DNA of 64,000 nucleotides from Burkholderiales bacterium (GTDB lineage Bacteria; Pseudomonadota; Gammaproteobacteria; Burkholderiales; Burkholderiaceae_F), in contig JADJWR010000002.1 of assembly GCA_016716275.1 (NCBI GenBank), positions 620,001 to 684,000 on the forward strand. The letters run 5' to 3'. A program made the position numbers and the translations under genes. Shown here piece after piece: positions 24,307 to 32,052 of this stretch (the first letter of the stretch is position 1; each line of letters begins with the position of its first letter). The notes beneath the pieces were generated by a model, which was not told where the DNA came from, ran no database searches, and saw only the letters and a program-made list of their open reading frames with translations.

Positions 24307-25995
24307 TCAGCGGCCGGCCAAGGCGCTGGCCCGGATCGCCGCCAGCGTCGTGCCGGGCGTGATGACCTGTGCATCGGTCCGAAGCTCGATCACCGCCGGC
24401 AGTCTGCGCGCCCGGATGAAGGCGAGTGCCTCCTGCAGCGCCGGGGCGAACTGGCCGCTCGAATCGACGACAGTGCCGAATCCGCCGTAGGACTGGGCCA
24501 GCAGATCGAAGCGGGGATTCAGCAGCTCGGTGCCGATCACGCGCGCCGGATGGTGCCGTTCCTGGTGCATGCGGATGGTCCCGTACATGCCGTTATTGAA
24601 GACCAGGATCAGCACGCCGGCCTGGTACATGGCCGCCGTGGCCAACTCCTGCGCCGTCATCAGGAAATCGCCGTCTCCGGCGAAGGTCAGTACCGTTCGC
24701 TCGGGCGCCACCAGCTTGGCCGCGATGCCCGCCGGCACGCCGTATCCCATGCTGCCGGCGGTCGGCGCCAGCTGGGTGCGCAGGCCGCCGTAGCGCCAGT
24801 AGCGATGGGCCCAGGTCGCGAAGTTGCCGGCGCCGTTGGTGACGATGGTGTCCGCCGGCAGCGTCGCCTGCAGCATCTGAACGACCTGCCAGAGGTCAAG
24901 TCGCGGCTTCTCGGCGCCATACACCGGCGCCTGCGCCTGCCAGGCCTCGTACTCGGCACGTGCTTCGCGGGTGAGGGCCGCCCAGGTCGGTGACTCGACC
25001 GGCGAGATTGCGGCCAGTCTCGCCGCCAGCTGCGGCATGCCGGAGGCGATCATCATCTGCGCCTGGTAGACGCGTCCGAGTTCCTCGATCCCCTGGTGTG
25101 CGTGGACCAGCGTCTGCCTGGGCCGCGGCACCGAAATCAGCGAATACCCGCCGGTCGTCATCTCGCCGAGCCGTGGCCCGATGGCAAGCAGGAGGTCGGC
25201 GTCGCGCACGCGCTGCGCGAGCTTCGGGTTCAGGCCGATGCCGACGTCGCCGACGTAGTTCGAATGACGGTTGTCAAACAGGTCCTGATAGCGGAATGCG
25301 CAGGCGACCGGCAACTGGTTGGCTTCGACGAAGCGGCGAATGTCATCGCATGCCGCATCCGTCCAGCCGGTACCGCCCAGGAGCACCAGCGGTGCGCGTG
25401 CCTGTCCGAGGAGGCGCCGGAGGCCGCTGACCTGCGCCTCGGTGGGCGCGGCCTGCACGGGCTGGTGGCAGGCTGCGTCCTCGACCTTGGCCGTCTGGTC
25501 CAGCAGGTCCTCGGGCAGCGCCAGCACCACCGGCCCCGGCCGGCCACTGCTCGCGGTCTGGAACGCGTGGGCGACGAACTCCGGGATGCGGTCGGCGCGG
25601 TCGATCTGCGCCACCCACTTCGCCATCTGGCCGAACATGCGGCGGTAGTCGATCTCCTGGAATGCCTCGCGCTCGGCGAAATCGCTGCCCACCTGGCCGA
25701 CGAACAGCACCATCGGCGTCGAATCCTGGAACGCCGTGTGAACGCCGATCGACGCGTTGGTCGCACCCGGCCCGCGGGTGACGAAGGCCACGCCGGGTTG
25801 GCCGGTCAGCTTGGCGTAGGCATCTGCCATGAAAGTCGAGCCGGACTCATGCCGGTTGACGATCAGCCGGATGCCGCGCGCGTCGAAGAAGGCGTCCAGG
25901 ACCGCAAGGTAGCTCTCGCCCGGGACGCAGAAGACGTGATTGACCCCCTGGATCTTCAGCTGGTCGACGAGGATGCGGGCAGCGGTCCGTGGCAT
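24307..25995 (-). CDS. Thiamine-diphosphate-dependent enzyme, acetolactate-synthase-like
   Basis: A 562-residue ThDP enzyme of the decarboxylase family. The N-terminal PYR domain has GVNHVFCVPGESYLAVLDA and the catalytic Glu in NRHESGSTFMADAYAKLTG. The central domain holds LVLLGGTGWTDA. The C-terminal PP domain has GAGNFATWAHRY and the magnesium/ThDP motif GDGDFLMTAQELATA ending FNNGMYG. It is related to the acetolactate synthase large subunit but there is no small subunit nearby, so the substrate is uncertain (a 2-oxo acid decarboxylase or carboligase). A GTG at 26004 is an alternative start. Confidence 0.85.
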   Translation of the reverse strand: MPRTAARILVDQLKIQGVNHVFCVPGESYLAVLDAFFDARGIRLIVNRHESGSTFMADAYAKLTGQPGVAFVTRGPGATNASIGVHTAFQDSTPMVLFVGQVGSDFAEREAFQEIDYRRMFGQMAKWVAQIDRADRIPEFVAHAFQTASSGRPGPVVLALPEDLLDQTAKVEDAACHQPVQAAPTEAQVSGLRRLLGQARAPLVLLGGTGWTDAACDDIRRFVEANQLPVACAFRYQDLFDNRHSNYVGDVGIGLNPKLAQRVRDADLLLAIGPRLGEMTTGGYSLISVPRPRQTLVHAHQGIEELGRVYQAQMMIASGMPQLAARLAAISPVESPTWAALTREARAEYEAWQAQAPVYGAEKPRLDLWQVVQMLQATLPADTIVTNGAGNFATWAHRYWRYGGLRTQLAPTAGSMGYGVPAGIAAKLVAPERTVLTFAGDGDFLMTAQELATAAMYQAGVLILVFNNGMYGTIRMHQERHHPARVIGTELLNPRFDLLAQSYGGFGTVVDSSGQFAPALQEALAFIRARRLPAVIELRTDAQVITPGTTLAAIRASALAGR

Positions 25996-26049
25996 GGCGG
26001 TCACTCGGGAGTTCCGGCCCGGCAGTCTAGACGCCGCTGGCAGGTGCGA

Positions 26050-26715
26050 TCACAGACCGGACCGCGGCGGCAGGTACAGGTCCTGCCGGTAGGTGAGCAC
26101 GAGGTGCGGTCCGAAGATCACCAGCGCGGAGAAGAGCATGCCGCTGGCGAGCGCCTCGCCCCAGGCCAGCAGCAATGCGTAGGCGATCTGGTCGAGGTCG
26201 GCCGCGCCCGGCTGGATGAGCCAACTGGCCATCACCAGCAGCGCACTGGTTGTGGCCGTCACCGCCAGCGTGGCAAACATGCCGTGGCCGATCACGAAGA
26301 CGAACACGTTCTTCGGCAGGCGGTCCTCGATCTCGCGCTGCAGGCGGCTGGCAAGCCAGGTCGGCACCGTCGCCAGCAGCAGTCCGTTCACACCGAAGTT
26401 CAGCCAGTGACCACCACCGAGCACGGCATGCACGGTCAGGGCCAGCAGCAGGCCGAGTCGTGCCCAATGGCAGCCGAAGACAAGCGAGTAGAAGGCGACG
26501 CCGAGCAGGCCGAATGCCGCGCCGCCGGCCGTCTTCGACTGCAGCGTCCACAGCCATGCCAGAAGGACAGCGCCGGCCAGCCACAGATGCTGCTGGCCGC
26601 CTTGCAGCGCGGGACCGGCCCGCACGCGACTGAACGAGTGCAGCGCGAGCGGCGCCAGCAGGAGCCAGAAGAAGATCGCCCAATGGGGCGGAACGGCGGC
26701 TTGCAGCAGATGCAC
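26050..26715 (-). CDS. CbiM-like energy-coupling-factor permease homologue (COG3235 type)
   Basis: A 221-residue protein with about seven membrane helices. I chose the GTG at 26715: GGAG lies six bases upstream and it yields an N-terminus Met-His. Met1/His2 is the metal-binding start of CbiM/NikM permeases, and LTVHAVLGGGHWLNFGVNG supplies further His. RLPKNVFVFVIGHGMFATL is the central conserved segment. No ATPase or CbiQ-type partner is adjacent. It is probably a solitary metal-uptake S-component relative; the substrate is inferred only. Confidence 0.72.
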   Translation of the reverse strand: MHLLQAAVPPHWAIFFWLLLAPLALHSFSRVRAGPALQGGQQHLWLAGAVLLAWLWTLQSKTAGGAAFGLLGVAFYSLVFGCHWARLGLLLALTVHAVLGGGHWLNFGVNGLLLATVPTWLASRLQREIEDRLPKNVFVFVIGHGMFATLAVTATTSALLVMASWLIQPGAADLDQIAYALLLAWGEALASGMLFSALVIFGPHLVLTYRQDLYLPPRSGL

Positions 26716-26806
26716 GATCGGCTCCGCTCTGGTCGGAGGCGACTTTACCGCGGCCTGCCGCACGTCGCCGCGTTAAGCTTCGTTCATGCCATTGGCGGGT
26801 CGGGCA

Positions 26807-27106
26807 ATGACGGACATCACGGGCAAGGACGGGCGATCAATCGATCTCGAGGAGACGGCGCGGCTTATCGACGCGCTCGAACGGGACCTGGCGCAGCTGA
26901 AGAGCGGGGAGGGAAACCTCACCCACCTGCGCGCCGACGTCGAGCAGTTGCGCTTCGCCCTCTCGTCGGCGCAGGCGCAGAACGAAGTCCACGGCGGATT
27001 GACCGGGCTGCGCGAGAAGCTGCACGCCGCCAGCGACGAACTGCTCACCGACGCGATCAGGACCGGCGACTACATCGCCCGAATCGGCCGCCTGCTGGGC
27101 ATGTAG
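26807..27106 (+). CDS. Small helical protein of unknown function
   Basis: A 99-residue cytoplasmic protein rich in Glu, Leu, Ala and Arg, predicted all-helical with two long amphipathic stretches (about residues 14-33 and 40-60) that could form a coiled coil. It has no membrane segment, Cys or known motif. I do not recognise the family. Codon use matches its neighbours, which supports a real gene. An upstream ATG at 26786 would add seven residues. Neither start has a good Shine-Dalgarno. Confidence 0.6.
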   Translation: MTDITGKDGRSIDLEETARLIDALERDLAQLKSGEGNLTHLRADVEQLRFALSSAQAQNEVHGGLTGLREKLHAASDELLTDAIRTGDYIARIGRLLGM

Positions 27107-27176
27107 GCGTGCCGGCGGCGGCGCCGAACGGTTCCGCTAGGATCGCCGGCGGTAGCTTTACACGAGGAGCGCGGCG

Positions 27177-28220
27177 ATGCAGTACGTGCAGCTTGGCAAC
27201 TCGGGACTGTCGGTCTCGCGCTTCGCGCTGGGCATGATGACCTATGGCACGCCGAAGTGGCGGCCGTGGGTGCTCGACGAAGTTGCCGCGCGGCCGCTGG
27301 TTCGCGCCGCGATCGACGCAGGCATCAATTTTCTCGACACCGCCGACATGTACTCGGCCGGCATGTCCGAGGAGCTGACCGGCAAGTTCGTGCGCGAGTT
27401 CTGTCGGCGCGACGAAGTGGTGATCGCGACCAAGGTCTTCTTCCCGGTCGACCTCGCCTTCCAGGGCGGCAATGCGCCGGGGCCGAAGTTCCAGCCGAAG
27501 CCGAACACCAGCGGCCTGTCGCGCAAGCGGATCTTCCACGCGATCGATGCCAGCCTGCGCCGGCTGGGCACCGATTACGTCGACCTGTACCAGATCCATC
27601 GCTTCGATGCGGCGACGCCGGTCGAGGAGACGATGGAAGCCCTGCACGACGTGGTCAAGAGCGGCAAGGTGCGTTACCTAGGCGCCTCGAGCATGTTCGC
27701 CTGGCAGTTCGCGACCATGCAGCACGTCGCCGAGCGGCACGGGTGGACGAAGTTCGTTTCGATGCAGAACCACTACAACCTCGTCTACCGCGAGGAGGAG
27801 CGGGAGATGATCCCGTACTGCCGCGCCACAGGGGTCGGGTTGCTGCCGTGGAGCCCACTGGCGCGCGGCTTCCTGGCCGGCAACCGCAAGCCGGGCGAAG
27901 GCGGCAGCGCCGACAAGTCGGCTGGCGCCACGTCCCGCGCGGCGACCGACGAGATTGCGCAGAAGTTCTACTACCGTGACAGCGACTTCCGGGTCGTCGA
28001 CGCGGTGTCGGAACTGGCGCGCGAGAAGTGCGTCTCCAACGCCGCGCTCGCCTATGCCTGGCTGCTGCACCAGCCGGGGGTCAGCAGCCCGATCATCGGG
28101 GTCAGCAAGCCGGGGCAACTGGAGCAGGCGCTGGAAGCACTGGAGGTCAGGCTGACGGCCGAGGATCTGGCTCGTCTCGCCTCGGCCTATCAGCCTCATC
28201 CGATCATCGGGCACGGCTGA
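27177..28220 (+). CDS. Aldo/keto reductase
   Basis: A 347-residue NADPH-dependent oxidoreductase with a TIM-barrel fold. FALGMMTYGTPKW, INFLDTADMYSAGMSE (catalytic Asp and Tyr), VIATKVFF (Lys) and VDLYQIHRFD (His) provide the tetrad. PWSPLARGFLAGNRK and the cofactor-binding PIIGVSKPGQLEQALEAL follow. It resembles the YajO/Tas-like group acting on aldehydes or sugar derivatives. GAGGAG precedes the ATG. It appears to be monocistronic. The 176-base gap after it shows no recognisable element. Confidence 0.9.
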   Translation: MQYVQLGNSGLSVSRFALGMMTYGTPKWRPWVLDEVAARPLVRAAIDAGINFLDTADMYSAGMSEELTGKFVREFCRRDEVVIATKVFFPVDLAFQGGNAPGPKFQPKPNTSGLSRKRIFHAIDASLRRLGTDYVDLYQIHRFDAATPVEETMEALHDVVKSGKVRYLGASSMFAWQFATMQHVAERHGWTKFVSMQNHYNLVYREEEREMIPYCRATGVGLLPWSPLARGFLAGNRKPGEGGSADKSAGATSRAATDEIAQKFYYRDSDFRVVDAVSELAREKCVSNAALAYAWLLHQPGVSSPIIGVSKPGQLEQALEALEVRLTAEDLARLASAYQPHPIIGHG

Positions 28221-28396
28221 GCTACCGCGGCGCCGGCGACCGCCCGGCGCGTCGAGGCGGCCTCGCGCCGGATGTGCGGGCTCTTTGGTGGCTCGCGTTG
28301 GCTAGCGTGCGGATGTCCACGTAAGAAGCGCGGCTTCCGGCCCGTCGCCGTTGCAACTGGCGGCCGCCGGCCAGGCAGACCGCCGACACCGTCGCA

Positions 28397-29119
28397 ATGG
28401 GCTTCCCTACCCCTTTTCCCGAGCCCGATTCCCCGGAACTGCAGCGTTTCGCGGTGCGTTCGCCGTCGGAAATCGTCAGTCGGCTTCGCGCCTTGCAGGA
28501 GGCTGCATTTCCGCTGAACGCCTTCGTCGACGCCGGCGCATCATTTGGCGTGGTGACGCTTCAGGATGTCGACGAGATTGCGCGAAAACTGGTCTTTGCC
28601 GGAACCGCCAGCGACGGTTTGCACGACCGGTTGCCTGGCGCGCCGATGGCGACATTCGTCGGCTACCACACGGGCGGCAAGCTGCAGTTCGCTGTGCGTC
28701 CGGTGCGGGGCGGCGGCGTTGCGGGAGACCAGACGTTCGCTACGCCGATTCCGGAGCGGTTGTTCCCGCTGCAACGCAGGACGGCGGCCCGCATGCGTGT
28801 GGAGAGCGCCAGGGAGGCGGTCTGCAGGATTCCCATCCCCGGCGGCGCCGGTCACTGGGAGGCGCTGCGCGTGCTCGACATCGGCACGGGCGGGTTGGCC
28901 ATGCTGACGTATCCGGAGCGGTTCAAGCCGGTGCTCGGCTCGGAGATCGATGGTTGCCGGTTGGATCTGCCGGGGGTTGGAGGCGCGATCGTCAGCGTTC
29001 GCGTGCGGCACCTTGGTCCGATGATGGTGGGCGAAGAGCGGGCGCGCTTCTGCGGCTGCGAATTTCTACGCATTACCCCTGCGCTCGGGGCAATGATCGA
29101 GCGCTTCGTTGTGGGCTAG
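28397..29119 (+). CDS. YcgR-like flagellar brake protein with PilZ domain
   Basis: A 240-residue cyclic-di-GMP effector. Residues about 15-115 form the N-terminal YcgR domain. The PilZ domain (about 120-238) begins FPLQRRTAARMRVES, whose Arg127/Arg128/Arg132 form the RxxxR clamp. The second motif reads DIGTGG, so the usual Ser of (D/N)xSxxG is Gly163 here, which could weaken binding. In enteric bacteria YcgR slows the flagellar motor when c-di-GMP is high. It is neighbour to an HD-GYP phosphodiesterase and a putative signal peptide. Confidence 0.85.
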   Translation: MGFPTPFPEPDSPELQRFAVRSPSEIVSRLRALQEAAFPLNAFVDAGASFGVVTLQDVDEIARKLVFAGTASDGLHDRLPGAPMATFVGYHTGGKLQFAVRPVRGGGVAGDQTFATPIPERLFPLQRRTAARMRVESAREAVCRIPIPGGAGHWEALRVLDIGTGGLAMLTYPERFKPVLGSEIDGCRLDLPGVGGAIVSVRVRHLGPMMVGEERARFCGCEFLRITPALGAMIERFVVG

Positions 29120-29259
29120 GAAACTCCCCCTTCCTTCGAGCCTGACGTTGGCCATGCCAACAACCATGGGTTCGTGCGCCCGTAGTCGGCCGGAGCAATG
29201 CGCGTGCCCCCGGCTACATGGGGGGAATCGACGACACATTCTCGGCACTGAAAGAGGCG

Positions 29260-29285
29260 AAAAAAACCGGGCATAGCCCGGTTTC
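29260..29285 (-). terminator. Rho-independent terminator of the micropeptide gene
   Basis: On the minus strand AACCGGGC, a three-base loop and GCCCGGTT are followed by a run of T residues. It begins about 20 bases after the micropeptide stop codon and is one of the best terminators in the window, showing that a transcript really ends here on this strand. Confidence 0.92.
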
Positions 29286-29303
29286 CGTTAGCGCCTGCCC
29301 TGG

Positions 29304-29405
29304 CTAAGCGAGAACGGCGTCACCAAAGCCGCCCCCAACCTGTGCCAGTTCGGCGAGCGTAAGTTCTTGGACTTCAACAACAGTTTCAATGATTTCTACT
29401 TGCAT
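29304..29405 (-). CDS. Double-glycine-leader micropeptide (putative exported heptapeptide signal)
   Basis: A 33-codon gene, too short for ordinary gene callers. It starts ATG with AGGGGG five bases upstream, ends TAG, and is followed by a strong terminator. The first 14 residues are acidic and hydrophobic (MQVEIIETVVEVQE). Residues 15-26, LTLAELAQVGGG, fit the bacteriocin/pheromone leader consensus LSxxELxxIxGG position by position: Leu -12, Glu -8, Leu -7, Val -4, Gly -2 and -1. Cleavage would release FGDAVLA. Codons such as ATT, GTT and ACT are AT-richer than the neighbours. It is divergent from a TPR-HD-GYP gene, its possible receptor. Function is inferred; no C39 exporter is in the window. 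Confidence 0.75.
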   Translation of the reverse strand: MQVEIIETVVEVQELTLAELAQVGGGFGDAVLA

Positions 29406-29530
29406 GCTAACCCCCTGCTCCGAAAGAAAAACTCACACCAAAAGGAACGCGGCCGCCGAAGAGGCAACCTTGATGCGAAGTCTCGAGGAGAAGTGAGCAT
29501 GCGCTCAGCCGAAGTTAGCCCAAACGGGTG

Positions 29531-29548
29531 ATACCATGTATTCGGTAT
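29531..29548. promoter_or_regulatory. Inverted repeat in the micropeptide/HD-GYP divergent promoter region
   Basis: ATACC and GGTAT are separated by eight bases in the 161-base gap between the divergent start codons, 19 bases before the HD-GYP start. The repeat overlaps TATAAG (29546-29551), a possible -10 for the HD-GYP gene, so a bound protein could block it. No clear -35 is seen on either strand. The gap is noticeably AT-richer than the surroundings. Confidence 0.4.
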
Positions 29549-29566
29549 AAGTAGCATAAAGCAGCT

Positions 29567-31447
29567 ATGGGCGCATCGCTTCCGATTGTTTCCCGTCAGC
29601 CTCCCGATCGTGACCTCGCGGCTCGGGCTAGGCCCCAAGTCGATTGGAGGGCGCAGCTGCGTCATCGCCTTTCCGATTCATCGGACGACGTAGACGAGTT
29701 GTTTGCTTACGCGCAGGAAGCTCTTTGTGCGCTTGCGCCGCACGAACTTACCGCTGACGGCGTTGAAGCCTTGTTGCTGATTGCGCAGCGCCACTACAAC
29801 ACTGCCAAGACGCAGTCGGGCGTTGTCCCGGCAGCGCATGCTTCGGCGGGCGCGCGCTGCCTCGGGGATGCTGGCCTGATTCGTCGTGCGGCGACGTTTC
29901 ATGGAGTCATGAACGGCGAGTCCGGCAACTTGCCCGCGGCGGTCGAAAACTACGCCGAGGCGCTCGAAGTCGCCAGAATGCTGGGAGATACGACCGCCCA
30001 AGCGGTTGTATGGAACAACCTGGGTCTGGCACTGCAATTCGCGGGTCAGTATGCAGACGCTGCCCGTTGCTACGACCAGGCATTGCGCGATCCCGGTGAC
30101 GGAGATGCACGAACATTGGTCGTCTGTGCGGCTCTGACGAATACTGCTCAGGCCTGCTTAAGGGTCCATGATGTTCGCCAAGGGGCTGCGGCTGCGCGCC
30201 GGGCGATCGAACTTCTCGGCGATACGCGCGAGCCAGTGCTGTGCACGTACAGGGCGTCGGCCGAAGCCTACCTTGCGGAACTCCTGCTCGAGATCGACGA
30301 CATCCGCGGTGCCCAGGAGCACGTGACTTTGGCGAAGTTGTTTGCGGAACGTTCGCGCCAGCCGCGAGCGCAGGTTCGCGCGATGTTGGCGGAGGGGCAG
30401 GTAGAGGTTCGTGCAGGGCTCGCTGATATCGGGCTCACGCGGCTGAAGAATGGCCTCAGCAGCACCCGGGCCGGTCCAAAGGAATTCCTTCGCGATGCAC
30501 TGGCCGCCGCGGTCCGAGGTTACGAAGAAGCCGGCCAACCCGACGTCGCCATCGTCTACTTGCAGGAACTGCTCAATCTCAATCGCGAGGCCAAGCAGCA
30601 GCAGGTTCTGATGCACCACGCGCGGCACCTCGAGCAGGTCGAGCGCTCTCGGATCAGCTTCGACCTGCAGCAGGCGGCCGACGGCGAACTCGACACGCGA
30701 CGGTCGATGCTTCGCGTGCAACTCGGCGAACGCGAGCTGATGAAGTCGCGCATCGCCATGCTGGAGCAGCAGTCGGTTGCGGCCGAGCTGCACGACGACA
30801 CAACCGGCGAGCACTGCTATCGCGTCGGACGGCTGGCTTCGATCCTGGCGAGGGAGTACGGTCTAGAAGACGACGTCTGCTTCATGATCGACCTCGCCGC
30901 CCGCATGCACGACATCGGCAAGCTGGCGGTGCCGGACTCGATCCTGCTGAAGCCCGGTCGGCTGACCGACGGCGAGCGCGAGATCATGCAGCAGCACACG
31001 CTTGCCGGCGCCGAGCTGCTGGCGAAGTCGAACATCCCGCAGATGCACGTGGCAGAGGAGATCGCCCGCCACCACCACGAATGGTGGAACGGCAAGGGCT
31101 ATCCGCATCGCCTCGCCGGCACGGGCATTCCGATCGCGGCGCGGATCACGGCGATCGTCGATGTGTTCGATGCGCTGACGCACGTGCGCCCGTACAAGCC
31201 GGCGTGGCCGGTTTCGCAGGCGATGCACGAGATCCGCACGCTGCGCGGCGTGCAGTTCGACCCGGACGTCACCGATCTCTTCATGCAACTGGTGCCGCGC
31301 CTGCAGCGCGAGGTCGGCGATCTCGACGAGTTCCTCGGCGCCGAGGCGAAGAACTCGCCGTTCATCCAGGCGCGCGCCAAGATCGCCCGCGCCCTCAAGG
31401 GCGAAGACGGAAGCGGCATCAACGTCAACTTCGACGTGCGCCGCTGA
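29567..31447 (+). CDS. TPR-domain HD-GYP cyclic-di-GMP phosphodiesterase
   Basis: A 626-residue cytoplasmic protein without membrane segments. Residues about 60-370 are tetratricopeptide-like helices, for example AVENYAEALEVARMLGDTTA and NNLGLALQFAGQYADAARCY. A linker helix (about 370-405) leads to an intact HD-GYP domain: His409, HD at 448-449 in RMHDIGKLAVP, HHHE at 502-505, NGKGYP at 508-513 and RPYK. All metal ligands are kept, so c-di-GMP hydrolysis is expected. The TPR part lacks a receiver or PAS sensor and resembles peptide-binding TPR regulators, making the adjacent micropeptide a candidate ligand (inference). Confidence 0.88.
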   Translation: MGASLPIVSRQPPDRDLAARARPQVDWRAQLRHRLSDSSDDVDELFAYAQEALCALAPHELTADGVEALLLIAQRHYNTAKTQSGVVPAAHASAGARCLGDAGLIRRAATFHGVMNGESGNLPAAVENYAEALEVARMLGDTTAQAVVWNNLGLALQFAGQYADAARCYDQALRDPGDGDARTLVVCAALTNTAQACLRVHDVRQGAAAARRAIELLGDTREPVLCTYRASAEAYLAELLLEIDDIRGAQEHVTLAKLFAERSRQPRAQVRAMLAEGQVEVRAGLADIGLTRLKNGLSSTRAGPKEFLRDALAAAVRGYEEAGQPDVAIVYLQELLNLNREAKQQQVLMHHARHLEQVERSRISFDLQQAADGELDTRRSMLRVQLGERELMKSRIAMLEQQSVAAELHDDTTGEHCYRVGRLASILAREYGLEDDVCFMIDLAARMHDIGKLAVPDSILLKPGRLTDGEREIMQQHTLAGAELLAKSNIPQMHVAEEIARHHHEWWNGKGYPHRLAGTGIPIAARITAIVDVFDALTHVRPYKPAWPVSQAMHEIRTLRGVQFDPDVTDLFMQLVPRLQREVGDLDEFLGAEAKNSPFIQARAKIARALKGEDGSGINVNFDVRR

Positions 31448-31479
31448 GGGTGCCCGCGCCGTTTCTTCCTCGGCGCGGC

Positions 31480-31508
31480 TTGCGCGGCGGCGCCATCGTC
31501 CCTACATT
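31480..31508 (+). promoter_or_regulatory. Sigma-70 promoter of rnpB
   Basis: TTGCGC (31480-31485) and TACATT (31503-31508) are separated by exactly 17 bases, placing the start at about 31515, which is where helix P1 of the RNase P RNA begins. Confidence 0.8.
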
Positions 31509-31514
31509 CGGTCG

Positions 31515-31838
31515 TGCAAAGCCCGCCGGGCGATCGCTGGTGGCCGCGTGCCACGAGAGGAACGTCCGGACTGCACAGAGCGGCGTAGCAGGTAACGCCT
31601 GCCCACCGTAAGGTGAGGATCAGAGCAACAGAGACGAGTCGGCTTGGCGCTGCTGCGCCTGGTCGGGTGAAACGGGCAATCTCTACGCGCAGCAACACCA
31701 AATAGGCAGCCGTCGATCCTGCTCGGGGAGGCTGCGGGTAGGTGGCTCGAGCGCGCGCGCGAGTGCGCGCCTAGACGAATGATCGCCACGGCGGGGCGAC
31801 TCGCCGCACAGAATCCGGCGTACAGGCGGACTTTGCCT
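31515..31838 (+). ncRNA. rnpB: RNase P RNA, bacterial class A
   Basis: The catalytic RNA that removes 5' leaders from precursor tRNAs. The P1 stem pairs GCAAAGCCCGCC at 31516-31527 with GGCGGACTTTGC at 31825-31836. Conserved blocks are visible: GAGGAACGTCCGGACT (P4 left side), CAACAGAGACGAG, GGGTGAAACGG, ACCAAATAGG, TAGACGAATGATCGCC and ACAGAATCCGG (P4 right side). At about 324 bases it is shorter than the E. coli RNA. The segment between GGGTGAAACGG and ACCAAATAGG is too short for helices P13/P14, which appear to be missing. An 8-bp hairpin without T tail (31847-31868) lies just downstream. Confidence 0.96.
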
Positions 31839-32008
31839 CTCTCCCTTCGGTCGCACCGCCGCGACCGACCCCTGAACCTGCTGCTGGTAGACCGTCGGCG
31901 CTGCCTGGACCGGTCGCGCAGCGGCTCGCTTCTCATATGCCACTTGCACTTCGCTACATATGTCTTTCATTCGATTCGAGTTTGTGGAACGCAGTCCGGT
32001 GCAGAACA

Positions 32009-32017
32009 TGTGGATAA
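32009..32017 (-). promoter_or_regulatory. Consensus DnaA box upstream of the dcw promoter
   Basis: TGTGGATAA is the exact complement of TTATCCACA, the high-affinity DnaA site. It lies 36 bases before the mraZ -35. A weaker copy with two mismatches is at 31983-31991. This could allow DnaA to adjust division-gene expression, but a chance match is possible. Confidence 0.45.
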
Positions 32018-32052
32018 GTCATTGTTGTGATTAAAAAAAACCGCACCTGCGC

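Noticed and set aside
25096..27237. 713-residue open frame on the plus strand
   Set aside because: It covers the antisense of the ThDP enzyme and the CbiM-like gene and runs into the small helical protein; no recognisable motif and biased composition.
29147..29161. GTTGGC-CAT-GCCAAC hairpin after the YcgR-like gene as terminator
   Set aside because: The stem is only six base pairs with a tight loop and has no T tract on the plus strand, so I did not list it as a feature.
31740..31770. GC dinucleotide run as a simple repeat or Z-DNA element
   Set aside because: It falls inside rnpB and is explained by an RNA stem near the TAGACGAATGA block.
31983..32040. Chromosomal replication origin (DnaA box plus AT-rich run)
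   Set aside because: Only one perfect and one weak DnaA box, no dnaA, dnaN or gidA nearby, and the A-tract is explained by an UP element of the dcw promoter.
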